Below are positions 25,355-35,061 of a DNA stretch of 64,000 bases, piece after piece. The stretch is from assembly GCF_021378075.1 (NCBI RefSeq), contig NZ_JAJUOS010000007.1:146100-210099 (forward strand). The letters run 5' to 3'. The translations under genes and the position numbers were made by a program. Each line of letters opens with the position of its first letter. Positions within the stretch are counted from its first letter, which is position 1. The stretch is from Rhodobacter flavimaris. GTDB taxonomy: Bacteria > Pseudomonadota > Alphaproteobacteria > Rhodobacterales > Rhodobacteraceae. The notes under the pieces are model-generated. The model was not told where the DNA came from, did not search any database, and saw nothing but the letters and a program-made list of their open reading frames with translations.

Positions 25355-26227
25355 ATGGACAGAATGATCGGGATCATCGGCGGCTCGGGGGTCTATGAGA
25401 TCTCGGGCCTGCAAGAGGCGCAATGGCAGGCGGTCGAAACGCCTTGGGGCGCGCCCTCCGACGAGGTTCTGACCGGTGTGCTGGATGGCGTGCGCATGGC
25501 CTTCCTGCCCCGCCACGGGCGCGGCCATGTGCACACACCCACGACCGTTCCCTACCGAGCCAATATCGCCGCGATGAAGATGCTTGGCGTGACCGATCTG
25601 GTTGCGGTTTCGGCTGTTGGCAGCCTCAAGGAAGCCTATGCGCCGGGCGATTTTCTGGTGGTGGATCAATATATCGACCGCACTTTCGCACGCGAGAAGA
25701 CGTTCTTCGAGCCTGGGCTTGTCGGCCATGTCTCGGTCGCGCATCCGACCTGCGCGCGGCTTTCTGCGGCTTGCGTCGCGGCCGCGCGGACGCAGGGCGT
25801 AACCGTGCATGAGGGCGGCACCTATGTCGCCATGGAGGGGCCGCAGTTCTCGACCCTCGCCGAAAGCCGCCTCTATCGCAGCTGGGGCGCGGATGTGATC
25901 GGCATGACCGGGATGCCCGAGGCCAAGCTCGCCCGCGAGGCCGAGCTTTGCTATGCCTGCGTCGCGATGATCACCGATTATGATTGCTGGCACCCCGACC
26001 ACGATGCCGTTGACGTTGCGCAAGTGGTTGCGACGGCGATGAAAAACGCCGACAAGGCGCGCGGTCTGGTGACGGCGCTTCCGGGCCTGCTGGCAGGTCC
26101 GGCGGAGGATTGCTCCGAGGGTTGTGGCCATGCGCTCGACAGCGCGATCATGACCGTGTCCGCCAAGCGCGACCCCGCCGTCATCGCCCGCTGCATGCCC
26201 GTGATGGGCCGCGTTCTGAAAGGCTAA
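25355..26227 (+). CDS. mtnP: S-methyl-5'-thioadenosine phosphorylase
   Basis: 290 residues, typical for the trimeric MTA/purine nucleoside phosphorylase group. It cleaves methylthioadenosine with phosphate to adenine and 5-methylthioribose-1-phosphate. Motifs are [15 protein letters not shown] at the N-terminus, [20 protein letters not shown] (phosphate and ribose site), and [15 protein letters not shown] with [11 protein letters not shown] 25355 has GGAGGG 4 bp upstream. apt follows after 4 bp, so the adenine released is directly salvaged by the next gene product. Confidence 0.95.
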   Translation: MDRMIGIIGGSGVYEISGLQEAQWQAVETPWGAPSDEVLTGVLDGVRMAFLPRHGRGHVHTPTTVPYRANIAAMKMLGVTDLVAVSAVGSLKEAYAPGDFLVVDQYIDRTFAREKTFFEPGLVGHVSVAHPTCARLSAACVAAARTQGVTVHEGGTYVAMEGPQFSTLAESRLYRSWGADVIGMTGMPEAKLAREAELCYACVAMITDYDCWHPDHDAVDVAQVVATAMKNADKARGLVTALPGLLAGPAEDCSEGCGHALDSAIMTVSAKRDPAVIARCMPVMGRVLKG

Positions 26228-26231
26228 CTCC

Positions 26232-26762
26232 ATGAAAACCGTCAAGGATTACATCCGCACCATCGCCGATTTCCCGCATGAGGGGATCATGTTCCGCGAT
26301 GTGACCACGCTTTTCGCCGATGCGCGCGGCTTTCGCATGGCGATCGACCAGCTCTTGCACCCCTGGGCGGGCGAAAAGATCGACAAGGTCGTGGGTCTTG
26401 AGGCGCGCGGCTTCATCATTGGCGGCGCCATCGCGCACCAGTTGTCCAAGGGCTTCGTGCCGATCCGCAAGAAGGGCAAGCTGCCGGGGCAAACGCTCAG
26501 CCAAGCCTACAAGCTGGAATATGGCGAGGCGATCATGGAGATCCACGAAGACGCCATCCAACCCGGTGAACGGGTGCTGATCGTCGATGACCTGCTGGCC
26601 ACTGGCGGCACCTGCGGCGCGGGCATCAAGCTGATCGAACGCCTGGGCGGCGAGATCGTCGGCTGCTCGTTCATCGTCGATCTGCCCGAGCTTGGCGGCC
26701 GCAAACTGCTCGAATCCATGGGAATGTCGGTCAGGGTCCTGTGCGAGTTCGAGGGGCTCTAA
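26232..26762 (+). CDS. apt: Adenine phosphoribosyltransferase
   Basis: 176 residues, normal length. It converts adenine plus PRPP to AMP. The conserved N-terminal [34 protein letters not shown] and the PRPP loop [17 protein letters not shown] are present. It forms a two-gene purine/methionine salvage operon with mtnP (4-bp gap). Confidence 0.96.
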   Translation: MKTVKDYIRTIADFPHEGIMFRDVTTLFADARGFRMAIDQLLHPWAGEKIDKVVGLEARGFIIGGAIAHQLSKGFVPIRKKGKLPGQTLSQAYKLEYGEAIMEIHEDAIQPGERVLIVDDLLATGGTCGAGIKLIERLGGEIVGCSFIVDLPELGGRKLLESMGMSVRVLCEFEGL

Positions 26763-26882
26763 ATTAGGGCAGTAATTCTGCCATGCATTTCAGGAAAGAC
26801 AGCAATGCGTTCGCAGCATCTTGTTTGCGCGCGCAGAAAGATCGACATTGTCCCAAAGACGTTCCATCCGCAGGACATGACC

Positions 26883-27044
26883 ATGGCTCTTACTTCGTCC
26901 GTTCACGCCCCGGCAATCTCGCTCAAGGCACTTGCCATCAAGGTGCTGACGCCCTTCATCGAGAATGACGGACTGCGCCATGCCACTTACATCTCTGCCG
27001 GGCTTTTCGTTGCCATCGCAGTGATCAAGCTGGCTGTCGCCTGA
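26883..27044 (+). CDS. Small single-span membrane protein, unknown function
   Basis: 53 residues. A short amphipathic N-terminal half (ISLKALAIKVLTPFIENDGL) is followed by one membrane helix (ATYISAGLFVAIAVIKLAVA) ending at the C-terminus. AGGA lies 7 bp upstream of ATG 26883; an ATG six bases earlier is in frame but too close to the ribosome site. The gene has its own strong terminator, which supports it being real. I do not recognise the family, and neighbouring genes give no clear hint. Confidence 0.6.
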   Translation: MALTSSVHAPAISLKALAIKVLTPFIENDGLRHATYISAGLFVAIAVIKLAVA

Positions 27045-27064
27045 GGAGACGCGCCTAATCGGAC

Positions 27065-27092
27065 AACGCCCCGCAAATTGCGGGGCGTTTCG
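27065..27092 (+). terminator. Bidirectional intrinsic terminator
   Basis: AACGCCCCGCAA (27065-27076) and TTGCGGGGCGTT (27078-27089) form a long GC stem followed by TTTCGCTTTT. It separates the small membrane protein gene from the convergent FAD dehydrogenase gene. Confidence 0.85.
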
Positions 27093-27096
27093 CTTT

Positions 27097-28506
27097 TCAG
27101 CCTTGGGGTCGCAAGACCGCGCCCGGGTTGAGAACCCCGTTCGGATCGAGCGCATCCTTGATCGCACGCATCATCGCAAGCTTTGTCGGTGCCTCATAGC
27201 GCTCCAGATCCTCGACCTTCAGGCGGCCGACGCCATGTTCGGCGCTGACCGAGCCGTCAAAGCCCTGCACCACCAGATCATGTACCGCGCGCTTCACCGC
27301 GTCGCGTAGCGCGACATAGTCATCGCGCTGGCGGCCCATCGCCGGGAAGACGTTGAAATGCAGGTTGCCGTCGCCGACATGGCCAAAGCAGTTGATGCGG
27401 AAATCGCCCATCGCTGTCAGCCTCCCCTGCGCGGCGTCGATGAAGGCCGGGATGGCACTGACCGGGACCGAGATATCGTGGCTTGAGATCGCCCCGATCC
27501 GCCGGTTCGCCAGCGGCAGGCTTTCGCGCAATTCCCAAAGCGCGCTGCGCTGCGCCTCGGATTGCGCGACGACGGCATCGAGCACCAGTTCCTCGGCGGC
27601 CTCGTAAAGTGCACCGAAGGCTTCTTCCGCATCCATGCCCGCGGGCAGGCCCAGCTCGATCAACACGCACCAGTCGGGGTCTTGCGCGAATGGCATCTGC
27701 ACCTCGGGCCCGACCTCGCGCAGGAAGGCAAGCCCCTGCCCCGCGATCAGCTCGAACGCCGAAACGCAGCCCGCCAGCTGACGTTGCGCCAGTTCCAGCA
27801 GAGCCACGGCCGCCTTCGGCGAGGGGACGGCGAACAGGGCCGTGCCCTCAACGGCAGGGGGCTCGAACAGGCGCAGGCTGGCGGCCGTGATGACACCAAG
27901 CGAGCCCTCGGCGCCGATCATCAGATCGCGCAGATCGTAGCCAGTGTTGTCCTTGCGCAGCGCCTTCAGGCCACCCCAGATCGTGCCATCGGCCAGAACG
28001 ACCTCAAGCCCAAGACACAGCGCCCGCGCGTTGCCGTAGCGCAGCACGTTCACGCCGCCCGCGTTGGTCGCCAGGCAGCCGCCGATCTGCGCGCTGCCCT
28101 GACTGGCCAGCCCCAAGGGGAAGCGCCGCCCGGCCTCCTCGGCCCAGTCGCGCACCTGTTGCAGCGTTGCGCCGGCCTCGACCTGCATCGCGTGGCTGTC
28201 GATCTTGCGCAGCGCGGCCATCTTCTCAAGGCTCAGGATGACGGGCAGCGGTCCATCGGGCGCGATCTGGCCGCTGACCAACCCCGTTCCGCCGCCATAG
28301 GGCACCACGCCGACCCGCGCCTCGTTGCAGGCGCGCAGCACAGCCGAGACCTGCGCGGTATCGGCGGGCTTGACTAGCAGGCCACCCTGACCAAACCAGC
28401 GCCCCCTCGGCTCTTCCAGATAGCGCGGCTCGGGCGCGCCAATCCACAGGCCCGGCACGGCCTGCGCGAGGCGTTCGGCAAAAGCGTCATATGCGGCATT
28501 CAGCAT
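27097..28506 (-). CDS. FAD-binding 2-hydroxyacid dehydrogenase (GlcD / D2HGDH type)
   Basis: 469 residues. The PCMH-type FAD domain carries VVPYGGGTGLVSGQ (about 100-113) and ATNAGGVNVLRYGNAR. The C-terminal FAD-oxidase domain carries FRINCFGHVGDGNLHFNVFP (metal/substrate His) and SAEHGVGRLK. It oxidises a D-2-hydroxyacid such as D-lactate, D-2-hydroxyglutarate or glycolate, passing electrons to ubiquinone or an electron transfer flavoprotein. Which acid is used cannot be read from sequence. The start has GGGGGA 7 bp upstream. No GlcE/GlcF subunits are adjacent, favouring a single-subunit enzyme. Confidence 0.88.
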   Translation of the reverse strand: MLNAAYDAFAERLAQAVPGLWIGAPEPRYLEEPRGRWFGQGGLLVKPADTAQVSAVLRACNEARVGVVPYGGGTGLVSGQIAPDGPLPVILSLEKMAALRKIDSHAMQVEAGATLQQVRDWAEEAGRRFPLGLASQGSAQIGGCLATNAGGVNVLRYGNARALCLGLEVVLADGTIWGGLKALRKDNTGYDLRDLMIGAEGSLGVITAASLRLFEPPAVEGTALFAVPSPKAAVALLELAQRQLAGCVSAFELIAGQGLAFLREVGPEVQMPFAQDPDWCVLIELGLPAGMDAEEAFGALYEAAEELVLDAVVAQSEAQRSALWELRESLPLANRRIGAISSHDISVPVSAIPAFIDAAQGRLTAMGDFRINCFGHVGDGNLHFNVFPAMGRQRDDYVALRDAVKRAVHDLVVQGFDGSVSAEHGVGRLKVEDLERYEAPTKLAMMRAIKDALDPNGVLNPGAVLRPQG

Positions 28507-28532
28507 CTCATGTCCCCCTTGCCGGGATGGCC

Positions 28533-29117
28533 CTAGCCCGCGTCGGTCCGCCCGCGCCGGTCGGCCCGCAGGTTGGAATAAAGCACGTGGTTGCGCCAGC
28601 GCCCGTTGATCTGAAGATAGGCCTGCGCGACGCCCTCATACTTGAAGCCCGACTTCTCAAGCACCCCGCGCGAGGCCATGTTCTCGGGCAGGCAGGCGGC
28701 TTCGATGCGGCTCAGGTCAAGCGCGGTGAAGGCGTAATGCACGACCGCGCGGATCGCCTCGCGCATGTAGCCCTGGCGGGCGTAACGCTCGCCCACCCAG
28801 TAGCCAAGCGTGCCCGCCTGCGCCGGTCCGCGCCGGATACTGTCAAGCGTGATCGCCCCCAGAACCCGCGCATCCTGACGCCGGATCAGGAAGAACGGCA
28901 GCGCAGTGCCCGCGGCCTCGGCGCGGGCCGACCAGTAGACCCGGTTGGTGAAGGCCTTGCGGCTGAGATGGTCCGAGGTCCAGGCGGGCTCCCACGGCAT
29001 CAGGAAATCACGGCTTTCCTCGCGCAGAAGCGCCCAGTCCCGGTAATCGGAATGCATCGGCAGGCGGAGCGTCATCCGCTCCGTCTCGACCCGAGGCTTC
29101 CGACGCCGCCCCAGCAT
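28533..29117 (-). CDS. GNAT-family acetyltransferase, RimJ-like
   Basis: 194 residues. It begins VETERMTLRLPMHSDYRDW, the standard RimJ/RimL opening, and has GTLGYWVGERYARQGYMREA (acetyl-CoA loop) and LDLSRIEAACLPENMASRGVLEKSGFKYEG. It is expected to acetylate the N-terminus of a protein, classically ribosomal S5. Its ATG overlaps the stop of the M16 peptidase gene by one base (TGATG), so it is the last gene of the cta-thrC string. Confidence 0.9.
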   Translation of the reverse strand: MLGRRRKPRVETERMTLRLPMHSDYRDWALLREESRDFLMPWEPAWTSDHLSRKAFTNRVYWSARAEAAGTALPFFLIRRQDARVLGAITLDSIRRGPAQAGTLGYWVGERYARQGYMREAIRAVVHYAFTALDLSRIEAACLPENMASRGVLEKSGFKYEGVAQAYLQINGRWRNHVLYSNLRADRRGRTDAG

Positions 29118-30376
29118 CAGGCGGCAAGCCTTGCGCGCAGATCGGCCAGATGCGGCGCCCCGGCGACCGGTCCGTAAACCGCCATCGCCGCGCGCCCCGA
29201 GGCGGCAAGCCGCCCGGCATAATCGCGTACCGCCTCGCGGGTGACCGCGTCGATCCGGGCCGAGACCTCTTCAAGCCCCGGCACCCGACCGTAAATCGCA
29301 AGGTTGCGCGCCATGCGCTCGGCGCGGCTCGAGGCGCTTTCGAGCCCCATGAGCATTCCTGCCTTCATCTGCACCCGCGCGCGCGCCACCTCGGCCTCGG
29401 ACATATCCTCGGCCGCGCGGCGCAGCTCCTCGACGGTCAGGTCGGCCAGCGCGCCGATCTCTTCTTCCGAGGTGCCCGCATAGATCGTGATCATGCCGGT
29501 GTCGTCATAGGCCCCGGCCTGCGCGAAGATCGAGTAGCACAGGCCGCGCTCTTCGCGGATCTTCTGGAACAGGCGCGAGGACATGCCGCCGCCAAGCGCG
29601 GTCGAATAGACCTGCGCGGTGTAGAGATCGGGGCTGCGATAGCCCGGCCCCTCGAAGGCCAGCGTGAAATGCACCTGCTCGAGATCCTTGATCTCGCGCC
29701 GCTCCTGCCCCGCCCAAAGCGCAGGCTGGATCGAGGGCGCGCCAACCGGGCGCAGGCCACCGAAGACCGCCTCGGCCTGACGCACGATGGCCTCGTGATC
29801 GACATCGCCCGCCGCCGAGAGGATCATCTGGTCGGGGCCGTAATGCTCGGCCACGAAACCGGCAAGATCGGGCTTGCCGAAGTTCGACACCCGCTCGGCC
29901 GGGCCAAGGATCGTGCGGCCGATGGCCTGATCGGGGTAGGCCGCCTCTTGCAGCCAGTCGAAGATGATGTCGTCGGGCGTGTCCAGCGCCTGACCGATCT
30001 CTTGCAAGATCACGTGACGCTCGACCTCGATCTCGCGCTGATCGAAGACAGGGTTCAGCACGATGTCGGAAATCACATCGAGCGCAAGCGTCACATCCGC
30101 CCCCAGAACGCGGGCGTAATAGGCCGTCATCTCGCGCGAGGTATAGGCGTTGATATAGCCGCCCACGTCCTCGATCGCCTCGGCGATCTGAAGGGCGTTG
30201 CGCGTCTTGGTCCCCTTGAAGGCCATGTGCTCAAGGAAATGCGCGATGCCGTTCTGCTCGGGGCGTTCGTGGCGCCCGCCTGCCGTGACCCAGATACCGA
30301 TAGTGGCCGAGGCCAGCCCCGGCATCCGCTCGGTGACGATGCGCAGCCCGTTCGACAGCGTCGTGGTTTGAATCAC
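29117..30376 (-). CDS. M16-family zinc peptidase (mitochondrial processing peptidase-like)
   Basis: 419 residues. The inverted zinc motif HFLEH gives His46, Glu49 and His50 in NGIAHFLEHMAFKGT, with the distal acidic ligand in VERHVILQEI (about 118-127). The C-terminal M16 domain contains SALGGGMSSRLFQKIREERGLCYSI, the Gly-rich and R-Y substrate-binding signature. Alphaproteobacterial members of this group are the closest relatives of mitochondrial MPP-beta. Its substrate is not known. The ATG overlaps the thrC stop by 4 bp. Confidence 0.93.
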   Translation of the reverse strand: MIQTTTLSNGLRIVTERMPGLASATIGIWVTAGGRHERPEQNGIAHFLEHMAFKGTKTRNALQIAEAIEDVGGYINAYTSREMTAYYARVLGADVTLALDVISDIVLNPVFDQREIEVERHVILQEIGQALDTPDDIIFDWLQEAAYPDQAIGRTILGPAERVSNFGKPDLAGFVAEHYGPDQMILSAAGDVDHEAIVRQAEAVFGGLRPVGAPSIQPALWAGQERREIKDLEQVHFTLAFEGPGYRSPDLYTAQVYSTALGGGMSSRLFQKIREERGLCYSIFAQAGAYDDTGMITIYAGTSEEEIGALADLTVEELRRAAEDMSEAEVARARVQMKAGMLMGLESASSRAERMARNLAIYGRVPGLEEVSARIDAVTREAVRDYAGRLAASGRAAMAVYGPVAGAPHLADLRARLAA

Positions 30377-31764
30377 TTGCGGCGCCTTTCCTGGATCAGC
30401 GCCTCAAGCGCGGCAAGATCGTTGGGCACGCGGGTCACACGCTCGGCGCGCTCGAACAGATCGGCCATGCGCGGCGGCAGGCCCGGGCGAATGCCGGTGG
30501 CGGCCTCGACCGCATCCGGGAACTTGGCCGGGTGCGCGGTGGCCAGCGTCACCATCGGCACCGGCGCCGCGACATGGGCCGCGCCCACGCGCACGCCGAC
30601 GGCCGAATGCGGGCAGAGCAGCTCTCCCGAACGCTTGAGTTCCTCGGTGATGGTCTGCGAGGTCTCTTCCTCCGACACGCGGCCCGAGGCATAGGTTTCG
30701 CGCAGCGCCTGCAACGCGCCCTGGCTGACGGCAAACCCGCCCTTGGTCTTCAGCTCATCCATCAGCTGCGCCACGGCGGCCCCGTCCTTGCCATAGGCCC
30801 AGAACAGTGCCCGCTCGAAGTTCGACGAGATCTGAATGTCCATCGACGGGCTGATTGAGGGCTTCACCCCGTCCATCTCGTAGCTGCCCGTGGTCAGGCA
30901 GCGATGCAGGATGTCATTCTGGTTGGTGGCGATCACCAGCTGTTCGATCGGCAGGCCCATCTCTTTGGCGATGAAGCCCGCGAAAATGTCGCCGAAATTG
31001 CCGGTGGGCACGGTGAACGAGACCTTGCGATGCGGCGCGCCCACTGCCGTGGCGGCGGTGAAGTAATAGACGACCTGCGCGAGAACCCGCGCCCAGTTGA
31101 TCGAGTTCACGCCCGCCAGACCGACCTCGTCGCGGAAGTCGAAGTGGTTGAACATGTCCTTGAGGCGGTTCTGGCAATCGTCGAACGTGCCATCAAGCGC
31201 CAGCGCGTGGACGTTTTGCTCGGCGGGCGTCGTCATCTGACGGCGCTGCACCTCGGATACGCGGCCATGCGGGAAGAGGATGAACACATCGACATTGTCG
31301 AGCCCGCGGAACGCCTCGATCGCGGCCGAGCCGGTATCGCCCGAGGTTGCGCCGACGATGGTGATGCGCTTGCCTTCCTTCGCGAGCGCCAGCTGGAACA
31401 GCTGCCCGATGATCTGCATGGCGAAGTCCTTGAAGGCCAGCGTCGGGCCGTGGAACAGCTCCAGCAGGAAATGCCCGGCGTCAAGCTGGACCAGCGGCGC
31501 GCGTGCGACATGGCCAAAGCCCGCATAGGCGCGCGCGATGGCGCCGCGCAGCTCTTCCTCGGTGAAGGTCTCGCCTACGAAGGGGAACATCACGCGGAAG
31601 GCAACCTCTTCATAGGGCAGACCGGCCAGCGCCGCGATTTCGTCCGCCGATAAGCTCGGGACGGTTTGCGGAACATAGAGGCCACCGTCGCGGGCGAGCC
31701 CGGTCAGCATCGCCTCTCCGAAGGTCAGCACGGGGGCCTGCCCCCGGGTCGAGATATAGCGCAT
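30373..31764 (-). CDS. thrC: Threonine synthase
   Basis: 463 residues, the long fungal/Gram-negative subclass. This PLP enzyme converts O-phosphohomoserine to threonine. It begins MRYISTRGQAPVLTFGEAML, and the PLP-binding Lys lies in FHGPTLAFKDFAMQ (about residues 109-122). ATSGDTGSAAIEAF and VPTGNFGDIFAGF are the phosphate-binding and cofactor-contact loops. It sits between SURF1 and the M16 peptidase, the usual order in Rhodobacterales, and is probably cotranscribed with both. Confidence 0.95.
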   Translation of the reverse strand: MRYISTRGQAPVLTFGEAMLTGLARDGGLYVPQTVPSLSADEIAALAGLPYEEVAFRVMFPFVGETFTEEELRGAIARAYAGFGHVARAPLVQLDAGHFLLELFHGPTLAFKDFAMQIIGQLFQLALAKEGKRITIVGATSGDTGSAAIEAFRGLDNVDVFILFPHGRVSEVQRRQMTTPAEQNVHALALDGTFDDCQNRLKDMFNHFDFRDEVGLAGVNSINWARVLAQVVYYFTAATAVGAPHRKVSFTVPTGNFGDIFAGFIAKEMGLPIEQLVIATNQNDILHRCLTTGSYEMDGVKPSISPSMDIQISSNFERALFWAYGKDGAAVAQLMDELKTKGGFAVSQGALQALRETYASGRVSEEETSQTITEELKRSGELLCPHSAVGVRVGAAHVAAPVPMVTLATAHPAKFPDAVEAATGIRPGLPPRMADLFERAERVTRVPNDLAALEALIQERRRK

Positions 31765-31773
31765 GGGTCTTCC

Positions 31774-32451
31774 TCAGATCTGTTGCCGCCTGATACGCCA
31801 CAACAGGAACGCTGTCATCCCCGCCCAGACAATCGCGAGCGAAAACCACGTGATCGCGTAGTTCAGATGGTCATTCGGGACACCGCTGATGGTGATGGCG
31901 CGGGGCTCGACGCCCTGCGTATCGCCATCAATGGCCGAGGCCACGACCATGATCGGCTCGGTGCCAAGCGCGGCGGCCATGGCGGGCACGTCGCGGGCAA
32001 ACCAGATGCCGGTCTTTGCGTCCGGCGCGGGGGTGTAGCTGTCGGTTTCCGTGGGCCAGTGCAGGTTGCCGGTGACGATCAGTGCGGTGGACGGGCGGGC
32101 CGCAGCGCGCCCCTCTTCGCGGATGAACCCGCGATCAAGCAGCACCCGGCGCCCCTCGCCGGTCTCAAAGGCGGTGATCACCTCATAGCCCGCGCCGACG
32201 CCTTTCTGGCCCGAGAGCACAAGGATCTCTTGCCCCGTCGTGCCGCCCGACATGTGGACAGGCTGGTATTTCAGTGGCTCGGTCGGGGTTCCCTCGGGCG
32301 GAAGATCCTGCAAGGCGCCCGCGATCTGCGCCTCGATCTGCGCCAGCATGGTCTCTTTCCACTCCAGCCGCCGCAATTGCCAGAAGCCGAGGCTCAGCAG
32401 GATTGCGCAGCCACCAAGGCCAAGGATCAGCGGGAAGATGTAGCGTTTCAT
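31774..32451 (-). CDS. SURF1-family cytochrome oxidase assembly protein
   Basis: 225 residues with one N-terminal membrane helix (about 4-22) and one C-terminal helix (LNYAITWFSLAIVWAGMTAFL). The SURF1 hallmarks are LGFWQLRRLEWKETMLAQIE near the first helix and LNYAITWFSLA at the second. In Paracoccus homologues, Surf1 proteins bring heme a to cytochrome oxidase subunit I. It follows ctaE after a minus-strand terminator. Confidence 0.9.
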   Translation of the reverse strand: MKRYIFPLILGLGGCAILLSLGFWQLRRLEWKETMLAQIEAQIAGALQDLPPEGTPTEPLKYQPVHMSGGTTGQEILVLSGQKGVGAGYEVITAFETGEGRRVLLDRGFIREEGRAAARPSTALIVTGNLHWPTETDSYTPAPDAKTGIWFARDVPAMAAALGTEPIMVVASAIDGDTQGVEPRAITISGVPNDHLNYAITWFSLAIVWAGMTAFLLWRIRRQQI

Positions 32452-32460
32452 CAGAGCCTC

Positions 32461-32493
32461 AAGAAAACGGCGCGAGGGTCGCCCCCCGCGCCG
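32461..32493 (-). terminator. Terminator between ctaE and the SURF1 gene
   Basis: On the minus strand an 11-bp stem (32493-32483 with 32478-32468, one G-T pair) is capped by a GCGA tetraloop and followed by TTTTCTT. It should reduce transcription from the cta genes into the SURF1-thrC part. Confidence 0.75.
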
Positions 32494-32520
32494 AGCGCGT
32501 TTCCTGACACGCGAGGGGGC

Positions 32521-33327
32521 TTATGCAGCGCCCCACAGATAGATCGTAGCGAAGAGGAAAAGCCAGACCACATCGACGAAGTGCCAATACCAGGCCGCGG
32601 CTTCGAAGCCGATATGCTCGCTCGGGGTGAAGTGGCCCTTGTTGAGGCGCAGCAGGCAGATCAGCAGGAAGATCGTGCCGATGATCACATGCGCGCCATG
32701 GAAGCCGGTCGCCATGAAGAAGTTGTCCCAGAAGATCGAGCCGGTGCCGATGGCTTGCTGGGCGTGGGTGTATTCATAGGCTTGGAGCAGCGTGAAGATG
32801 AAGCCCAGGATCACGGTCAGCGTGAGGCCGGTCTTGGCATCCTTGCGGTTGTTGTCATGCACCAGCGCATGGTGTGCCCAGGTCAGCGTGACGCCCGACA
32901 GCAGCAGGATCACGGTGTTGATCAGCGGCAGGCTCCACGGATCGAAGGGCACGGTGCCTGCCGGCGGCCAGACGCCGTCCACAGCCGGGTATTCCGGCCC
33001 GAGCGGATACATCGCGTTCTTGATGAAGCTCCAGAACCAAGCGACGAAGAACATCACCTCGGACATGATGAACAGGATGAAGCCGTAGCGCAGGCCGATC
33101 CGGATGACGGGCGTGTGCTCCTGGTTTTCGCCTTCGCGCACGACGTCCGACCACCAGCCGTACATGCAGTAAAGCACCATCAGCAGGCCCGCGACGAAGA
33201 TGAAGGGCGTGACCTTCTGCATCCACATCACCGCCCCGAAGAGCATGATGAAGGCACCAAGCGCGCTCAGCAGCGGCCAGATCGAAGGGGGCAGGATGTG
33301 ATAATCGTGGTTCTTTGCATGCGCCAT
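32521..33327 (-). CDS. ctaE: Cytochrome c oxidase subunit III
   Basis: 268 residues with seven predicted membrane helices. It starts [20 protein letters not shown], and contains [20 protein letters not shown] and [20 protein letters not shown] at the C-terminus, both conserved in aa3-type oxidase subunit III. It stabilises the aa3 enzyme and its proton uptake. It is downstream of the copper chaperone gene ctaG, with subunit II and heme O synthase in the same operon. Subunit I is not in this window. Confidence 0.96.
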   Translation of the reverse strand: MAHAKNHDYHILPPSIWPLLSALGAFIMLFGAVMWMQKVTPFIFVAGLLMVLYCMYGWWSDVVREGENQEHTPVIRIGLRYGFILFIMSEVMFFVAWFWSFIKNAMYPLGPEYPAVDGVWPPAGTVPFDPWSLPLINTVILLLSGVTLTWAHHALVHDNNRKDAKTGLTLTVILGFIFTLLQAYEYTHAQQAIGTGSIFWDNFFMATGFHGAHVIIGTIFLLICLLRLNKGHFTPSEHIGFEAAAWYWHFVDVVWLFLFATIYLWGAA

Positions 33328-33346
33328 GGGTGTCGTCCTGTCGGCC

Positions 33347-33925
33347 TCAGTTTACGGGGAGCTTCGCTGCGGGCGCGGCTGCGGCCTGCTGCGAAGGCAG
33401 ATCGGTTTCATAGAAAGTATAGGAAAGCGTGATCGAGTGGATGCGGCTCGCGTCCGGGTCATCGACGATCTTGGGATCGACGAAGAAGGAAACCGGCATC
33501 TCGACACGCTCGCCCGGCTGCAACACCTGTTCGGTGAAGCAGAAGCACTGGATCTTGTCGAAGTAGTAGCCCGCAAGGTCGGGGGCCACGTTATAGGCGG
33601 CGGTGCCCGCGATGACGCGGTCGGTGGGGTTATAGGCCTCGTAATAGGCCAGACCCGTTTCGCCGATGCGCAGCGTCATGGTGTTCTGCATCGGGCGGAA
33701 TTCCCAGTCCATCCCCTTGCCGACATTGGCGTCGAAGCGCACCTCGACGGTACGATCAAGGATGACATCCGACTCCGCCTCGGCGGTATTCGTGGTGCCG
33801 CCATAGCCAGTGGTGCGGCAAAACCAGCTGTAAAACGGCACGGCCGCCCATGCCAATGCGCCCATGACGACGACGACGGCCAAAAGCCGACGCATCATCC
33901 GGGTATTGGCGGCGGCTGCGCTCAT
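33347..33925 (-). CDS. ctaG: Cytochrome oxidase copper chaperone CtaG (Cox11)
   Basis: 192 residues. One N-terminal membrane helix (about 12-30, [23 protein letters not shown]) anchors a periplasmic domain that binds Cu(I). The paired Cys motif CFCFTEQ is at about residues 120-126, followed by [17 protein letters not shown], which is diagnostic of Cox11. It inserts CuB into subunit I. It overlaps the preceding small gene by 4 bp (ATGA) and lies 19 bp upstream of ctaE. Confidence 0.95.
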   Translation of the reverse strand: MSAAAANTRMMRRLLAVVVVMGALAWAAVPFYSWFCRTTGYGGTTNTAEAESDVILDRTVEVRFDANVGKGMDWEFRPMQNTMTLRIGETGLAYYEAYNPTDRVIAGTAAYNVAPDLAGYYFDKIQCFCFTEQVLQPGERVEMPVSFFVDPKIVDDPDASRIHSITLSYTFYETDLPSQQAAAAPAAKLPVN

Positions 33926-34119
33926 TGCTTGGCCTCCGGAGCAACCGGAAGCACCGAGGCGCGCGGCTGGTGATCGTAGGCTTCCATCTTGTCGCCACGG
34001 TTGACCTTCACCACCGTCAGCCCGAAGACCAGCACGACGAAAGCCAGCAGAACCGCGCCAAGCCCGAGGTTGCGCGAGAAGCGGCGCTGATGCAGCTCAT
34101 GCGTTTGCGTGATCGGCAT
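33922..34119 (-). CDS. Small single-span protein of the cta cluster (CoxF-like)
   Basis: 65 residues. A basic N-terminus ([15 protein letters not shown]) leads into one membrane helix ([19 protein letters not shown]) and a short polar C-terminal tail. It starts inside the ctaB stop (TAATG) and ends overlapping ctaG, so translation is tightly coupled to oxidase assembly genes. Small membrane proteins are usual at this position in alphaproteobacterial oxidase clusters. A direct role in oxidase assembly is inferred from position only. Confidence 0.8.
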   Translation of the reverse strand: MPITQTHELHQRRFSRNLGLGAVLLAFVVLVFGLTVVKVNRGDKMEAYDHQPRASVLPVAPEAKQ

Positions 34120-35051
34120 TACCAGCCCCCCATCCCGAAGAAGCCTAGCCCCTTCTCAACCAGCAGGGCCGAGAAATGGCCAAACAGGTAGAGCAGCGAG
34201 AAATAGAAGTAACGCTTCTCGGCACTGTATTTTTCCGCCTGCGCGACCTCTTCGTCACGGCGCCACAGACGCCAGGCACCACGGATGAAGAGCGCGTTCA
34301 GCACCAGCGCGGCCGCCAGGTAGACCGGCCCACCGATCGAGGTGAAGGCCGCGCCAACTGCGACGGGCGCGAGGATCAGCGAATAGATCAGGATCTGCTT
34401 GCGCGTCGTGCGGCGACCATGCGTCACAGTCAGCATCGGCACACCGGCGTTCGAGTAGTCGTCCTTCATGAACAGCGCCAGCGACCAGAAATGCGGCGGG
34501 GTCCAGAGGAAGATGATCATGAACATTGCCACGGATTCGAGGCTGATTCCCCCCGTCGCCACGGCCCAGCCGATCATCGGCGGGAAGGCACCGGCTGCAC
34601 CGCCGATAACGATGTTCTGCGGCGTGCGGCGCTTGAGCCAGACGGTATAGACGATGACGTAAAAGAATATCGTGAAGGCCAGGAAGGCCCCCGCGAAGAT
34701 GTTCGAGGCCAGCGCCAGCATCACGCAGGAAATCCCCGCCAGCGCCAGACCGAAGCCAAGCGCCTCGCCCTCGCTCACACGCCCCGCCGGGATCGGCCGG
34801 TTCGCGGTGCGACGCATGACACGGTCGATATCCGCGTCATACCACATGTTCAGCGCGCCCGAGGCTCCGCCGCCAAGGGCGATGAACAGGATCGCGGTGA
34901 AGGCGACGAAGGGATGCACTGGCATCGGCGCCACCACCAGCCCGACAAAGGCGGTGAAGACAACGAGCGACATCACGCGCGGCTTCAGCAGGGCGACGAA
35001 ATCGCCGAACTGAGCCTCACCGGAGCGGTCGATATAAGAGATGTCGCTCAT
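34119..35051 (-). CDS. ctaB: Protoheme IX farnesyltransferase (heme O synthase)
   Basis: 310 residues with about nine membrane helices, in the UbiA superfamily. The Asp-rich substrate motif is [20 protein letters not shown], and the second motif is [22 protein letters not shown]. It adds the farnesyl group to heme B to make heme O, the precursor of heme A for the aa3 oxidase. It sits between ctaC and the small CoxF-like gene. Confidence 0.96.
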   Translation of the reverse strand: MSDISYIDRSGEAQFGDFVALLKPRVMSLVVFTAFVGLVVAPMPVHPFVAFTAILFIALGGGASGALNMWYDADIDRVMRRTANRPIPAGRVSEGEALGFGLALAGISCVMLALASNIFAGAFLAFTIFFYVIVYTVWLKRRTPQNIVIGGAAGAFPPMIGWAVATGGISLESVAMFMIIFLWTPPHFWSLALFMKDDYSNAGVPMLTVTHGRRTTRKQILIYSLILAPVAVGAAFTSIGGPVYLAAALVLNALFIRGAWRLWRRDEEVAQAEKYSAEKRYFYFSLLYLFGHFSALLVEKGLGFFGMGGW

Positions 35052-35061
35052 CTGGCCCGCC

